DNA of 10,122 nucleotides from Nitrospira sp. SG-bin1. GTDB taxonomy: Bacteria > Nitrospirota > Nitrospiria > Nitrospirales > Nitrospiraceae. The stretch covers positions 7,479 to 17,600 of the forward strand of contig LVWS01000027.1 of assembly GCA_002083365.1 (NCBI GenBank), in the 5' to 3' direction. Numbering within the stretch: the stretch's first letter is position 1; each line of letters opens with the position of its first letter. Both the position numbers and the translations under genes were made by a program. Shown here in pieces: positions 1 to 6,464 of this stretch. The notes below the pieces were generated by a model that was not told where the DNA came from, ran no database searches, and was given only the letters and a program-made list of their open reading frames with translations.

Positions 1-175
1 CATACTGCTTGGCAAATTCGCTCTGACTCATCCCTACTTTCTTCCGAATGCGGGCCACATCGATCTCGTGAGGAACATGGACCACGTATCGATGCGTTTG
101 TCCATTGACCCAGTCCAGAGCTTGCTTGGCACTCGCGATCATGCGCCGCCCTGCCGATGGTGTGTGCTTCTTCAT
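1..175 (-). CDS. HTH antitoxin, NadS/HigA2-like (partial, runs off left edge)
   Basis: Only the first 58 residues are in the window, beginning MKKHTPSAGRRM; the gene continues past base 1. The visible end, ARIRKKVGMSQSEFAKQY, is the start of an XRE/Cro-type helix-turn-helix, as in the COG2944/NadS antitoxins that pair with RelE-like toxins. The ATG at 173-175 overlaps the toxin's TGA (172-174) by 4 bases, and an AGAGGG ribosome site lies just upstream inside the toxin gene, so the two are translationally coupled in toxin-first order. In this family the protein neutralises the toxin and represses the shared promoter; that role is inferred from family and position. The HTH is incomplete here, so its integrity cannot be judged. 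Confidence 0.85.
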   Translation of the reverse strand, partial: MKKHTPSAGRRMIASAKQALDWVNGQTHRYVVHVPHEIDVARIRKKVGMSQSEFAKQY

Positions 176-519
176 CGCGCCCTCTTTCTTCGATAGGCTG
201 CAGCCAGCGTTCCCAAGATAACCTTGAGCTCGTTCCGTTCGGCCTGTGAGAGGTCTATCCGCTCATTTTTCGCAAACACGTTGAGGAGAAACACCGGAAT
301 ATCGGTTCCACTGAAAAACGTGATCACCCGATATCCTCCGCGTTTTCCTTTGCCTTTTCCGGCGAAGCGTACTTTTCTCGCACCACCTGTCCCTTGAATT
401 TCATCTCCCGCGTCGGGATGACGGGCAAAATACTCGACGATGCTCATTCGCTCCTGCTCTGAAAGACCGACTCGCTTCGCATCCTTCAAATACTCTTCCG
501 TTTCGATGACGGTCTGCAT
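172..519 (-). CDS. RelE-family toxin of a type II toxin-antitoxin system
   Basis: This is a 115-residue basic protein with the layout of RelE-like toxins of the COG4737 (RelE/HigB2) group: an N-terminal helix with EEYLKDAKRVGLSEQER, a central GGARKVRFAGKGKGKRGGYRVI strand block, then IPVFLLNVFAKNERIDLSQAE and a very basic tail (YRRKRAR). Members of this group cleave mRNA, usually on the ribosome, when free of antitoxin. The length is typical and the frame is intact. The ATG at 517-519 is the only good start, with a weak AGG upstream. It is first in a two-gene operon with the antitoxin at 1-175, read from the promoter at 532-560. No cognate-pair specificity can be shown from sequence alone. 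Confidence 0.88.
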   Translation of the reverse strand: MQTVIETEEYLKDAKRVGLSEQERMSIVEYFARHPDAGDEIQGTGGARKVRFAGKGKGKRGGYRVITFFSGTDIPVFLLNVFAKNERIDLSQAERNELKVILGTLAAAYRRKRAR

Positions 520-531
520 CGCCTATTCCCG

Positions 532-560
532 ACTATACGTTAATTGCGTATAGCTGTCAA
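532..560 (-). promoter_or_regulatory. Promoter and inverted-repeat operator of the RelE-type toxin operon
   Basis: On the minus strand a perfect -35 TTGACA (560-555) is separated by 17 bases from a -10 TATAGT (537-532), giving a start near 525, just ahead of the toxin ATG at 519. A perfect 7-base inverted repeat, CTATACG/CGTATAG (533-539 and 547-553, 7-base spacer), fills the spacer and overlaps the -10. This is the usual geometry for an antitoxin operator that blocks RNA polymerase, so autorepression by the neighbouring HTH antitoxin is a strong inference. Confidence 0.75.
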
Positions 561-590
561 CAACCGTCCGTTCGCGAGCAACGTGTGCCG

Positions 591-606
591 TGCGATGTTC
601 ATCGCA
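591..606. repeat. Short perfect inverted repeat in the gap between the two TA loci
   Basis: TGCGATG and CATCGCA form a perfect 7-base inverted repeat with a 2-base centre. It lies in the 197-base gap (520-716) between the RelE-type operon and higA. It could be an operator half-site pair or a weak hairpin ending higA transcription; there is no T-run on the minus strand after it. Apart from this and the promoter at 532-560, nothing was found in the gap. Confidence 0.35.
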
Positions 607-716
607 GCTTCCCCCCCATTACCCTCATTCACGTGTCGTTGAAAGAGGCCGAGCGGATGTGATTGAAAGAGCATACCTGGACGTTCCTGTGTTCGGGCTT
701 CGCGAGGGTACGGCCC

Positions 717-998
717 TCACGCGACGTGAAGGCGTCGGACTTTGATCTGGTCGCGTCGGACCTGCGCTAGCTCATAGTGCGCTTGTTGCACGAGCCACCC
801 GTCCTCGGTCCCTCCAAATACCTTGGCCAGCCGCACAGCCATTTCCGGCGAAATGCCCCGTTTGCCATTCACCAGTTCGGATAGCGTGTTGCGCGTGACC
901 CCCAGAGCCGTCGCCGCATCGGTAATGCTCAAACCAAACGGCTCAATACACTCCCCCAACACGACCAGGCCGGGATGCGGCGGATTTTTCATGCTCAT
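717..998 (-). CDS. higA: HigA-family addiction-module antitoxin
   Basis: This 93-residue protein has the classical HigA layout: a PPHPGLVV lead-in, a helix-turn-helix at about residues 24-50 (LSITDAATALGVTRNTLSELVNGKRGIS), then SPEMAVRLAKVFGGTEDGWL. HigA binds and neutralises the HigB mRNA-cleaving toxin and represses the higBA promoter. The ATG at 996-998 follows an AAAGGGAGA ribosome site; a second in-frame ATG at 990-992 would give MKNPPHPG, closer to some relatives. It lies 14 bases after the stop of a broken higB (1013-1265), so it is an orphan antitoxin left by toxin decay. The HTH looks intact, so it may still bind DNA or neutralise a related toxin in trans. Confidence 0.9.
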   Translation of the reverse strand: MSMKNPPHPGLVVLGECIEPFGLSITDAATALGVTRNTLSELVNGKRGISPEMAVRLAKVFGGTEDGWLVQQAHYELAQVRRDQIKVRRLHVA

Positions 999-1012
999 AG
1001 CTCTGTCTCCCT

Positions 1013-1265
1013 TTAGTGATAATCGAGATACTCCACGTCGTGTGCGCCGTGGTCGAAGCGGAAAATCACCCGACAGTTGGCTCGCACGGTGACAGCGCAG
1101 ATCCTTTGTATGCGCCTTTCAAAGGGTGCAGCCGGTGACTCGGCATGTTCATATGTTTGATGGTCGGCGCCGTCTAACGTGGCCAGAATGCTCTTGGTTC
1201 ACTCCCCGCGGATCGTCGTCGTCAAACAGCCGTTGCAGCCCCTTATGGCGAAAACTGCGAATCAC
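1013..1265 (-). pseudogene. higB: higB toxin remnant, several frameshifts
   Basis: Reading the minus strand from a GTG at 1265 gives VIRSFRHKGLQRLFDDDD, a typical HigB start, but the frame soon meets a TGA. HigB-like blocks continue in other frames: ILATLDGADHQTYE, then NMPSHRLHPLKGAYKG, then AVTVRANCRVIFRFDHG followed by DVEYLDYH and TAA at 1013-1015. The order and termini match a whole HigB of about 90 residues, but at least three indels separate the blocks, and the usual Trp of NWRVIFRF is Cys. HigB cleaves translated mRNA; this copy cannot be made as one protein. It sits directly upstream of intact higA in normal higBA order. Confidence 0.85.
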
Positions 1266-1425
1266 GCCGAACTGTAACGGGCCACGTGTTGCATGTCACT
1301 ATAGAAACGAAACGCGCGTGGATGTTTCCCTGTTTTTCCACGACCATCGCGTGCTGCACACCTGAGACCGGCTGGTGGTCTCGTGGTTGGTGCCGTGCGG
1401 GGGCGTCCAGCTCAGGCTGGTGTGT
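1266..1425. other. Gene-free gap between broken higB and traF, with hairpins
   Basis: No credible gene is present. Two short inverted repeats lie downstream of traF: CCAGC-TCAG-GCTGG (1407-1420) and GAGACC/GGTCTC (1364-1369 and 1377-1382). Either could weakly terminate the tra transcript, though neither has a T-run. A TATAGT on the minus strand (1303-1298) could be the old higB -10, but no matching -35 was found. RP4 would carry traE, traD and traC after traF; none of that is visible. Confidence 0.4.
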
Positions 1426-1962
1426 CTACCATGTCAACACAGGATAGATGAGGCTTTGGATGTGCGCTCGATGCACGGGACCAAAGTATCGAGCATCGTA
1501 AGAACGGCTGTTGGTGTCCGACATCAACAAGAGTTCCGAGGCTGCCAGTACATGATCGGTGACACGAAACTGTGGGAGTGGTCGTCCCATCGAATCTGCT
1601 TCAAACGGTTGACTCGCTGGGATAATCGTCCCGTTAATTATCACCCCTTCATCCGTCACGCTCACCACATCGTTGTGCGCGGCGAGGACTTTTTTCATCA
1701 TGTAGCCGTATCCGCCAGCGCAGAATCCCGCCCCGATGTAGCCTCGCTCCTTCGCCAAGTCAAACTCTGGTCGCTTCGGTGGACACCACAACACATAGTC
1801 ACCTTTTGCAATCGGATGGTTCGACATCTTGTAGAGCCCAAGCGGAATGCTGCGCGTGGTGTTGAAACGAAGACCTGATTGATGAGCCAGGACGAGGCCC
1901 AGTGCGAGACAGAGACCCGCAATCACAATCGGGTGACGGAAGCGGCTCTCCCAGGTCGTCAT
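1426..1962 (-). CDS. traF: TraF, S26 conjugative-transfer signal peptidase
   Basis: This 178-residue membrane protease belongs to family S26C. In RP4, TraF matures and cyclises the TrbC pilin in the inner membrane. Residues 13-28 form a hydrophobic N-terminal anchor. The nucleophile region is TRSIPLGLYK, with Ser38; the general base is the Lys pair in YMMKKVLA (Lys90/91); and SYDARYFGP carries Asp156. From memory the RP4 enzyme uses Ser37, Lys89 and Asp155, so the spacing is kept with a shift of one. The full length suggests an active enzyme. Its ATG overlaps the traG stop by 4 bases. It is the last gene of traJIGF; RP4 would continue with traEDC, which is absent. No pilin gene is in the window, so its substrate must be encoded elsewhere. 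Confidence 0.95.
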   Translation of the reverse strand: MTTWESRFRHPIVIAGLCLALGLVLAHQSGLRFNTTRSIPLGLYKMSNHPIAKGDYVLWCPPKRPEFDLAKERGYIGAGFCAGGYGYMMKKVLAAHNDVVSVTDEGVIINGTIIPASQPFEADSMGRPLPQFRVTDHVLAASELLLMSDTNSRSYDARYFGPVHRAHIQSLIYPVLTW

Positions 1963-3935
1963 AGCTCGATCTTCACGGTCTGTGGCACGTGCGGATCACA
2001 GAGCCTGTCGCTGATTGCTGGCGGTGGAATCGCCGCCCGAGCCGCGAAAATAGGATCGTGAAAAAAGAGTGGTTGGCGGCCGTAGATCGCCGGAAATCCT
2101 GCGACGTAGATCACCATGTCCCCTGCTTCCATGATCTGTCCCTGCGCGTCTTTCTTCGGCCCCGGCATCCGGAGACATTCATCGGGAGTCAGTAATGGCC
2201 GTTGCACCTCGTGGTGCGTGCGCGATTCCTGCGCCTGAATGGCGCTCATGCGCCGTCGGCTGACGGTCAGTTTTTCTTGGATGACAGTGGTCTGTCCGGT
2301 GAGACGGGACAGATGTTCGGCCGTTTCAAGGCGATTCGGCGGAAACGCATTCTGGATATGGCAGTTGGAGCTAATGGCTTCATCGGTCCCGTACCCGGTC
2401 TCACGGCTTCTGAGTTGGTTGATATCCTGACAGATGAGATAGAACTTCAGCCCGTAGCCCGCCATGAACGCGAGGGATTCTTGAAAGATCTCGAGTTTCC
2501 CCAGACTCGGAAACTCATCGAGCATGCCCAGCAAGCGATGTTGATAGGCTGCGTGAGTCGTGAGCTGTGGTTGAGTGGACCGGACACCCATTCCCTCACA
2601 CAATTGACTCCACCAGGATGTGGGCGCGGTCTCACGATGAAAGGCAATCGTGTCGGTGAGTAAGCGTAGCGCCATGGCCACGAACACCCGAATCAGCGGA
2701 CGCAACCGGGCTTTGTCATTCGGCTTCGTGACGAGGTACAGACTCACCGGACTGGGATGGTGCATGAGATCTCGAATCTTGAATTCTGAGGCGCTGACGT
2801 TGTGGGCGACGAGGGGATCGCGATACAGCGCGAGGTAGGATTTCGCAGACGAGAGGACCGAGCCTGCTTCCTCCTCGGGCCGATCCATCATGTCTCGAGC
2901 GGCGGCTCCCACCACCGGATGCACCTGCCCGTTCACGTGACCATAGGTCGTCATCTCTTTCCACAGCTCGGCGATGGGCCGTTGGGGATCGGCTAACATC
3001 CTATCGACAGCGGGTAAGGAGGTGATCGTGCCGTCCTGTCGGGCCTTGTACAGCGCGTGCAGCATGACGCCAACCAGCAACGCTTGGCTTGTCTTCTGCC
3101 AATGAGATTCCAGGCCACGTCCGTCTGGATCCACCAGGATCGTGGCCAGATTCTGGGCGTCGGCCACTTCGTGTTCGGTCCCGAGCCGCACTTCATCCAG
3201 CGGATTCCACCGCACACTGCCCTGTGCCGCAGCCGGTTCAAAGCGTAACACGTTATTCTTCGCGTGGTGCTGTCTCCATCCTGCCGTGAGTTCCCACAAC
3301 TCCCCTTTCAGATCGGCAATGAGGGCGCTATGCGGCCAGGACAACAGCGTCGGAATAACCAAGCCGACCCCTTTGCCGGATCGAGTCGGCGCATAGGTCA
3401 ACACATGCTCCGGCCCACTGTGGCGCAAGTAGTGCAGCGTGCCTTTCGCATCCAACCAACCGCCCACGTACACACCATCGGTTGAACAGTGCGGCGTGCC
3501 CTTCACCCAATCCATGACCGTGCGAGCGCGAGGCAGCAACGTGGCGGCTTCAAGATCCTCTCGGTTGGCCCATCGTGCCGAGCCATGCAGGAATGGATTC
3601 GGTCGAGGCCGTGACGCTTGGACCGTGCGAGCGATGGCGAGACACAACAACCCGCTTGCCGCCACGATCATGCCGAATCCTCCGGATTGTCGGAGCTGCA
3701 GTGGATAGTCGCTCGTCCAACGGGAGGCCCATTCAAGAATGGCCCAGGGTTTATACAGTCCACCGAAATGGTCGCCTAACACCTCCTGATAGTTGAAGGT
3801 AGCGGCGAAAAATTGTGTGGCCGACTGCAATCCAACGACGAGCGAGGCACAGGCCAAAAAGGGAATCACCAGGCCTGGTTTGGGCTGTGGGGCTCGGACT
3901 TGAGGACCCACCGCATTGTTGTAGGTGCTGCTCAT
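1959..3935 (-). CDS. traG: TraG/VirD4-type conjugation coupling ATPase
   Basis: This 658-residue type IV coupling protein links the relaxosome to the secretion channel and uses ATP to drive the relaxase-DNA complex into it. Two hydrophobic segments near residues 22-44 and 86-103 should anchor it in the inner membrane, with the rest cytoplasmic. The Walker A loop is APTRSGKGVG (about 182-191) and the Walker B is LLGMLDEFPSLGK (468-480, acidic pair Asp473/Glu474). The motif KFYLICQDINQLRS (497-510) is typical of the family. Length and domain order fit RP4 TraG, and no lesion is seen. Its start overlaps the traI stop by 4 bases, and its stop overlaps the traF start by 4 bases. Confidence 0.96.
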   Translation of the reverse strand: MSSTYNNAVGPQVRAPQPKPGLVIPFLACASLVVGLQSATQFFAATFNYQEVLGDHFGGLYKPWAILEWASRWTSDYPLQLRQSGGFGMIVAASGLLCLAIARTVQASRPRPNPFLHGSARWANREDLEAATLLPRARTVMDWVKGTPHCSTDGVYVGGWLDAKGTLHYLRHSGPEHVLTYAPTRSGKGVGLVIPTLLSWPHSALIADLKGELWELTAGWRQHHAKNNVLRFEPAAAQGSVRWNPLDEVRLGTEHEVADAQNLATILVDPDGRGLESHWQKTSQALLVGVMLHALYKARQDGTITSLPAVDRMLADPQRPIAELWKEMTTYGHVNGQVHPVVGAAARDMMDRPEEEAGSVLSSAKSYLALYRDPLVAHNVSASEFKIRDLMHHPSPVSLYLVTKPNDKARLRPLIRVFVAMALRLLTDTIAFHRETAPTSWWSQLCEGMGVRSTQPQLTTHAAYQHRLLGMLDEFPSLGKLEIFQESLAFMAGYGLKFYLICQDINQLRSRETGYGTDEAISSNCHIQNAFPPNRLETAEHLSRLTGQTTVIQEKLTVSRRRMSAIQAQESRTHHEVQRPLLTPDECLRMPGPKKDAQGQIMEAGDMVIYVAGFPAIYGRQPLFFHDPIFAARAAIPPPAISDRLCDPHVPQTVKIEL

Positions 3936-5833
3936 CGCCGCCGTCCTCTCCCAAGCGTGATCGATCCGGTGGAAGACACCCGGAGTGAATGACCCCGCTT
4001 CAAAGAGGCGAACTGTTTGAATGTCGCGTCATCAATGGAAAGCACCAAGATCTCATCCTGACGGTGAACGAGCGCAACAGATCCGTCTTGGGTTTTCTCA
4101 ACAGAACCGAACTGCACCATCCCCTGGTCTCGTGCCTCGAAGCGTCTGACGGTCGGCGTCCGAATGATCTGTAACCGTTTTCGTTCCTGTTCCGCAAGAT
4201 GGCGAAGCACGGCATCACTCGGCGGGATGAGTGATGGCGCGGCCTGCGCCGGAGGTGTGGCCGGTGGAGTCTCTACTGTGGATCGTCGTCGCGAGTCCCG
4301 CGCGTAACGTTGGCGCTGGTGCTCCAGTGCCGGGTCATCGAAGCGAATGGTGAGATGAGAATGAGCGGCTACCTGTGCCACACGAGTCTTGAATGCATCG
4401 GACCCCGACACGGCGATCGTGGTCCCGTACTTTTGTACGGCGAGCCGGAGCGCCGCGTCGATTCCCTCGTTCGTGACTTCACGCGAGACCTGGAGGCGGG
4501 TGCCGTCGTCACGGACGGCCGAGAGCCCGACCCGATAAATGATGGTGCCCTGTTTGGTGATGTAATCCTCCTTCGCGCCCACGACGGCGTTCACCAGTCT
4601 GGTGCCAACCGCCGCAATGGTGTCACCACTCAGACCGCGTACGGCCTCTCGGGCGCGCAACGCACGCAGCGCCTCTGTATTACCCGCTAGCGCCTGCTGT
4701 CGGAGCCAATCAGCCCATGTCAGTCTCTGATAGCGTGCCGTGATGGCGGCACATTCCTGTCGATGTCGATCGACAATCTGATGGAGATCGGACCGAAGCG
4801 ACTGCGACACCTTCGTGTAGAGCAATTTCTTCGTGATCCGTCCCCGCATGGTGAGTTTGATGGTGTCTCGTTTCATCTGTCCGGCTCGCTTGGCCGCATC
4901 GATGTGCTGCGTCTTCCGGCTCCGCGCCTCCTGCATCGCGACGGCCCTCCCGTGAGCGCGGGCCAGCCGGTCTTGTTGATACCGCTCATAGAGCACTGTG
5001 GTGTCCATGCGGCTGCGAACCGGCTTCGGTTCGTAGCGGCGTGTGGGCTTCGCGGTCTGCACGACACCGGGTGGTTGAAACCGACCGAGACGGCGTTCGA
5101 GGGACATCTTGGAGAGATCCCGCGCCACTGAACTGGCTCGAACAAAGGTCCCCTGCCCATCTGTGATGACGAGCCCTTGTCCGCGTGGTTGGCTGGCCAA
5201 ACCATGCTGATGAAGCACCTGATGCAATTCTGACCATGATTGGGCGGACCGAAGTTCACCAAGACAGTCTCGTTGCATCCAGCCGATCAGGCTTTCGGTG
5301 CCCGCCTGCCGCTCCATATCTGACGCCCGATTCTCCCCGCCGGTTTTCCGGACCTGATGATGGTCTTGCTCGAGATGAAAGGCCTCCTCCAAACTGTCGC
5401 ACAGTTCTCCGAAGACCCGATAGGCTTTGTACGGCTCATGGAGGGTGTAGCGGGTCGGATGAATTTTGTTGATGGCCAGATGTAGATGCACATTGTTGGT
5501 GTCATGGTGGAGTACACTCACCCGCTGATGTTCTCCGAATCCCAATCGGTGACAGACTCTGGCTTCGATCGTTCGCAGGGTCTCAGTCGAGGGCAGCTCA
5601 CCGGGCCGGAAACTGATGATGAGATGATAGGTCTTATCCGACTGAGCTCTGGTGTTGAGCGATTGGGTATTCAACATTTCGAGTGACGCGGCGTCGTGCC
5701 GGTGACTCTGACAGTTCGTCAGCGTGATCTCCCCGACCCGTTCCTGTCTGCCTTGAGTGTTCGTCAGATAGTCCACGAGAGACACGACATTGCTCTTCCG
5801 CAGGGTTCGCATCGGCACATGCTTGATAATCAT
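3932..5833 (-). CDS. traI: TraI relaxase, MOB-P family
   Basis: This 633-residue relaxase nicks one strand at oriT and stays bound to the 5' end. All three relaxase motifs are present: the catalytic Tyr in SLVDYLTN (Tyr22), motif II HLIISFRPGE (Ser74), and the metal-binding motif III HHDTNNVHLHLAIN (109-122, with His116 and His118). As recalled, RP4 TraI uses Tyr22, Ser74 and His116, so numbering is preserved. The middle (about 180-255) has WSELHQVLHQHGL and a LERRLGRF block found in TraI-type proteins. Residues about 425-510 (YGTTIAVSGSDAFKTRVAQVA) resemble the LPD7 domain. It is shorter than RP4 TraI (732 residues by memory), mostly at the C terminus. No convincing counterpart of RP4 traH was found inside it. 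It overlaps both traJ and traG by 4 bases. Confidence 0.96.
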   Translation of the reverse strand: MIIKHVPMRTLRKSNVVSLVDYLTNTQGRQERVGEITLTNCQSHRHDAASLEMLNTQSLNTRAQSDKTYHLIISFRPGELPSTETLRTIEARVCHRLGFGEHQRVSVLHHDTNNVHLHLAINKIHPTRYTLHEPYKAYRVFGELCDSLEEAFHLEQDHHQVRKTGGENRASDMERQAGTESLIGWMQRDCLGELRSAQSWSELHQVLHQHGLASQPRGQGLVITDGQGTFVRASSVARDLSKMSLERRLGRFQPPGVVQTAKPTRRYEPKPVRSRMDTTVLYERYQQDRLARAHGRAVAMQEARSRKTQHIDAAKRAGQMKRDTIKLTMRGRITKKLLYTKVSQSLRSDLHQIVDRHRQECAAITARYQRLTWADWLRQQALAGNTEALRALRAREAVRGLSGDTIAAVGTRLVNAVVGAKEDYITKQGTIIYRVGLSAVRDDGTRLQVSREVTNEGIDAALRLAVQKYGTTIAVSGSDAFKTRVAQVAAHSHLTIRFDDPALEHQRQRYARDSRRRSTVETPPATPPAQAAPSLIPPSDAVLRHLAEQERKRLQIIRTPTVRRFEARDQGMVQFGSVEKTQDGSVALVHRQDEILVLSIDDATFKQFASLKRGHSLRVSSTGSITLGRGRRR

Positions 5834-6255
5834 GTGCCGTCGTCCTTCGGTGAACTCGTGCTTTGGCTCGTGTCTGAACTCGTCATGGGGTCGGTCTGTG
5901 GCCGAAGAACCTTCTGCATCAGTGCCAGCATCTGATCTTGCGTCCGGTCGATCTTCTTCAAGGTCTCGCGGATGGTCCGGGCATCAATCCCCGGAGCGGG
6001 TTTCCCGTTCGAGAGCCACAATTTTAAGAGTCCGCCGAGTCGCCCAAGATCGCCATTGATTTTGACCAACTCCTCTACTTGATGGTGGTCCACGATGCTA
6101 CGGATGGGATAGCCCATGCCGACGCGCAGCAGATAGGACGACTTGCTCAGTCCGGTTGAGCGGGCTTGCTGCTCGATGGTCTGCCGCTCGTCCGGGAAAC
6201 AATAGACTTTGATCGGCTGGTAGTCTTTTCGATTCTTCGACTCTTTTGCCTTCAT
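5830..6255 (-). CDS. traJ: TraJ, oriT-binding relaxosome protein
   Basis: This 141-residue protein resembles RP4 TraJ, which binds the inverted-repeat arm beside nic and recruits TraI. Diagnostic blocks are PIKVYCFPDERQTIE (14-28), GLSKSSYLLRVGMGY (35-49, helix-rich DNA-binding part) and KINGDLGRLGGLLKLWL (65-81). The C terminus is polar and Ser/Thr-rich. The ATG at 6255 was chosen because it leaves a short charged leader like RP4's. A GTG at 6279 would add eight residues (MPILRNRQ) that are read from the inverted nic copy, which suggests that stretch is DNA signal, not protein. It is first in the leftward operon and ends in a 4-base ATGA overlap with traI. The ribosome site before 6255 is weak. 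Confidence 0.92.
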   Translation of the reverse strand: MKAKESKNRKDYQPIKVYCFPDERQTIEQQARSTGLSKSSYLLRVGMGYPIRSIVDHHQVEELVKINGDLGRLGGLLKLWLSNGKPAPGIDARTIRETLKKIDRTQDQMLALMQKVLRPQTDPMTSSDTSQSTSSPKDDGT

Positions 6256-6266
6256 CTGTCTGTTCC

Positions 6267-6276
6267 GCAGGATAGG
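6267..6276 (-). other. Inverted second copy of the 10-base nic core
   Basis: On the minus strand this reads CCTATCCTGC, identical over ten bases to the nic core at 6354-6363 on the plus strand but pointing the other way, about 80 bases apart. It lies 12 bases before the traJ ATG. The sequence identity is direct; whether TraI can bind or cut here is unknown. No inverted-repeat arm sits beside it of the sort that flanks the main nic, so it may be a relaxase-binding or strand-closing site, or a relic of duplication. Confidence 0.6.
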
Positions 6277-6288
6277 CACCCCGTTGAG

Positions 6289-6300
6289 CGCGCCGGCGCG
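6289..6300. repeat. 12-base GC palindrome beside oriT
   Basis: CGCGCCGGCGCG is a perfect 12-base palindrome between the inverted nic copy and the oriT inverted repeat, in the traJ leader. It could form a strong hairpin in the traJ transcript or in single-stranded oriT DNA. No known binding site was recognised. Confidence 0.6.
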
Positions 6301-6312
6301 AAGAAGGGGCCT

Positions 6313-6363
6313 GTGAAGGGTGGCTCACCAGGTCACTGGTGGGCCCCCTTCACCTATCCTGCC
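6313..6363 (+). other. oriT: oriT core: inverted repeat plus nic site (P/RP4 type)
   Basis: A 19-nt left arm beginning GTGAAGGG (6313-6331) and an 18-nt right arm ending CCCTTCAC (6336-6353) form an imperfect inverted repeat around GTCA. The plus strand then reads CTTCACCTATCCTGCCC across 6349-6364. This fits the P-type nic consensus YATCCTG/Y, with cleavage expected between 6361 and 6362, and from memory it matches RP4's nic over about this whole stretch. In RP4, TraJ binds the right arm and TraI the bases next to nic. The location between divergent traJ and traK is the RP4 arrangement. The strand polarity implies that the traKLM side is transferred first. Confidence 0.93.
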
Positions 6364-6464
6364 CTGCATCTTAGCTCTAATAATATTTGGAGTCTAGAAT
6401 ACTTTCTTCTGGTGAACTCATCATTGATCTTGTATAAATCATGTAGATTCTCTGATCTAATCGG
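6364..6464. other. AT-rich segment between nic and traK, candidate TraK-binding region
   Basis: This stretch is clearly richer in A/T than its surroundings, with runs such as TAATAATATTT and TATAAATC. In RP4, TraK binds an intrinsically curved region on this same side of nic. Position and composition agree, but no TraK recognition sequence is known well enough to be marked here. Confidence 0.45.
6368..6396 (-). promoter_or_regulatory. Candidate traJIGF promoter overlapping oriT
   Basis: On the minus strand TAGACT (6396-6391) and TAAGAT (6373-6368) have a 17-base spacer and each matches the sigma-70 consensus at 4 of 6 positions. Transcription would start near 6361, at the nic site, so relaxosome assembly should shut off the tra operon. 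This is a weak match, supported mainly by location. Confidence 0.4.

Noticed and set aside
1216..1347. Short minus-strand frame starting MVVEKQGNIHARF upstream of higB
   Set aside because: It overlaps the higB remnant in another frame, lacks a ribosome site and resembles nothing known.
1432..1446. TATCCTG followed by T on the minus strand at the end of traF, and CATCCTGC at about 3277 and 7033, considered as extra nic sites
   Set aside because: They fit the short YATCCTG/Y pattern, but they lie in coding sequence with no adjacent inverted repeat; an 8-base degenerate pattern is expected by chance.
1375..1878. Long plus-strand open frame of 167 codons opposite traF
   Set aside because: It is antisense to a fully supported TraF, has no recognisable motif or ribosome site, and its composition is that of a shadow frame.
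4873..5262. Alternative-frame open reading frame inside traI, considered as a traH counterpart
   Set aside because: RP4 traH nests in traI, but this frame shows no TraH-like character and has no clear ribosome site.
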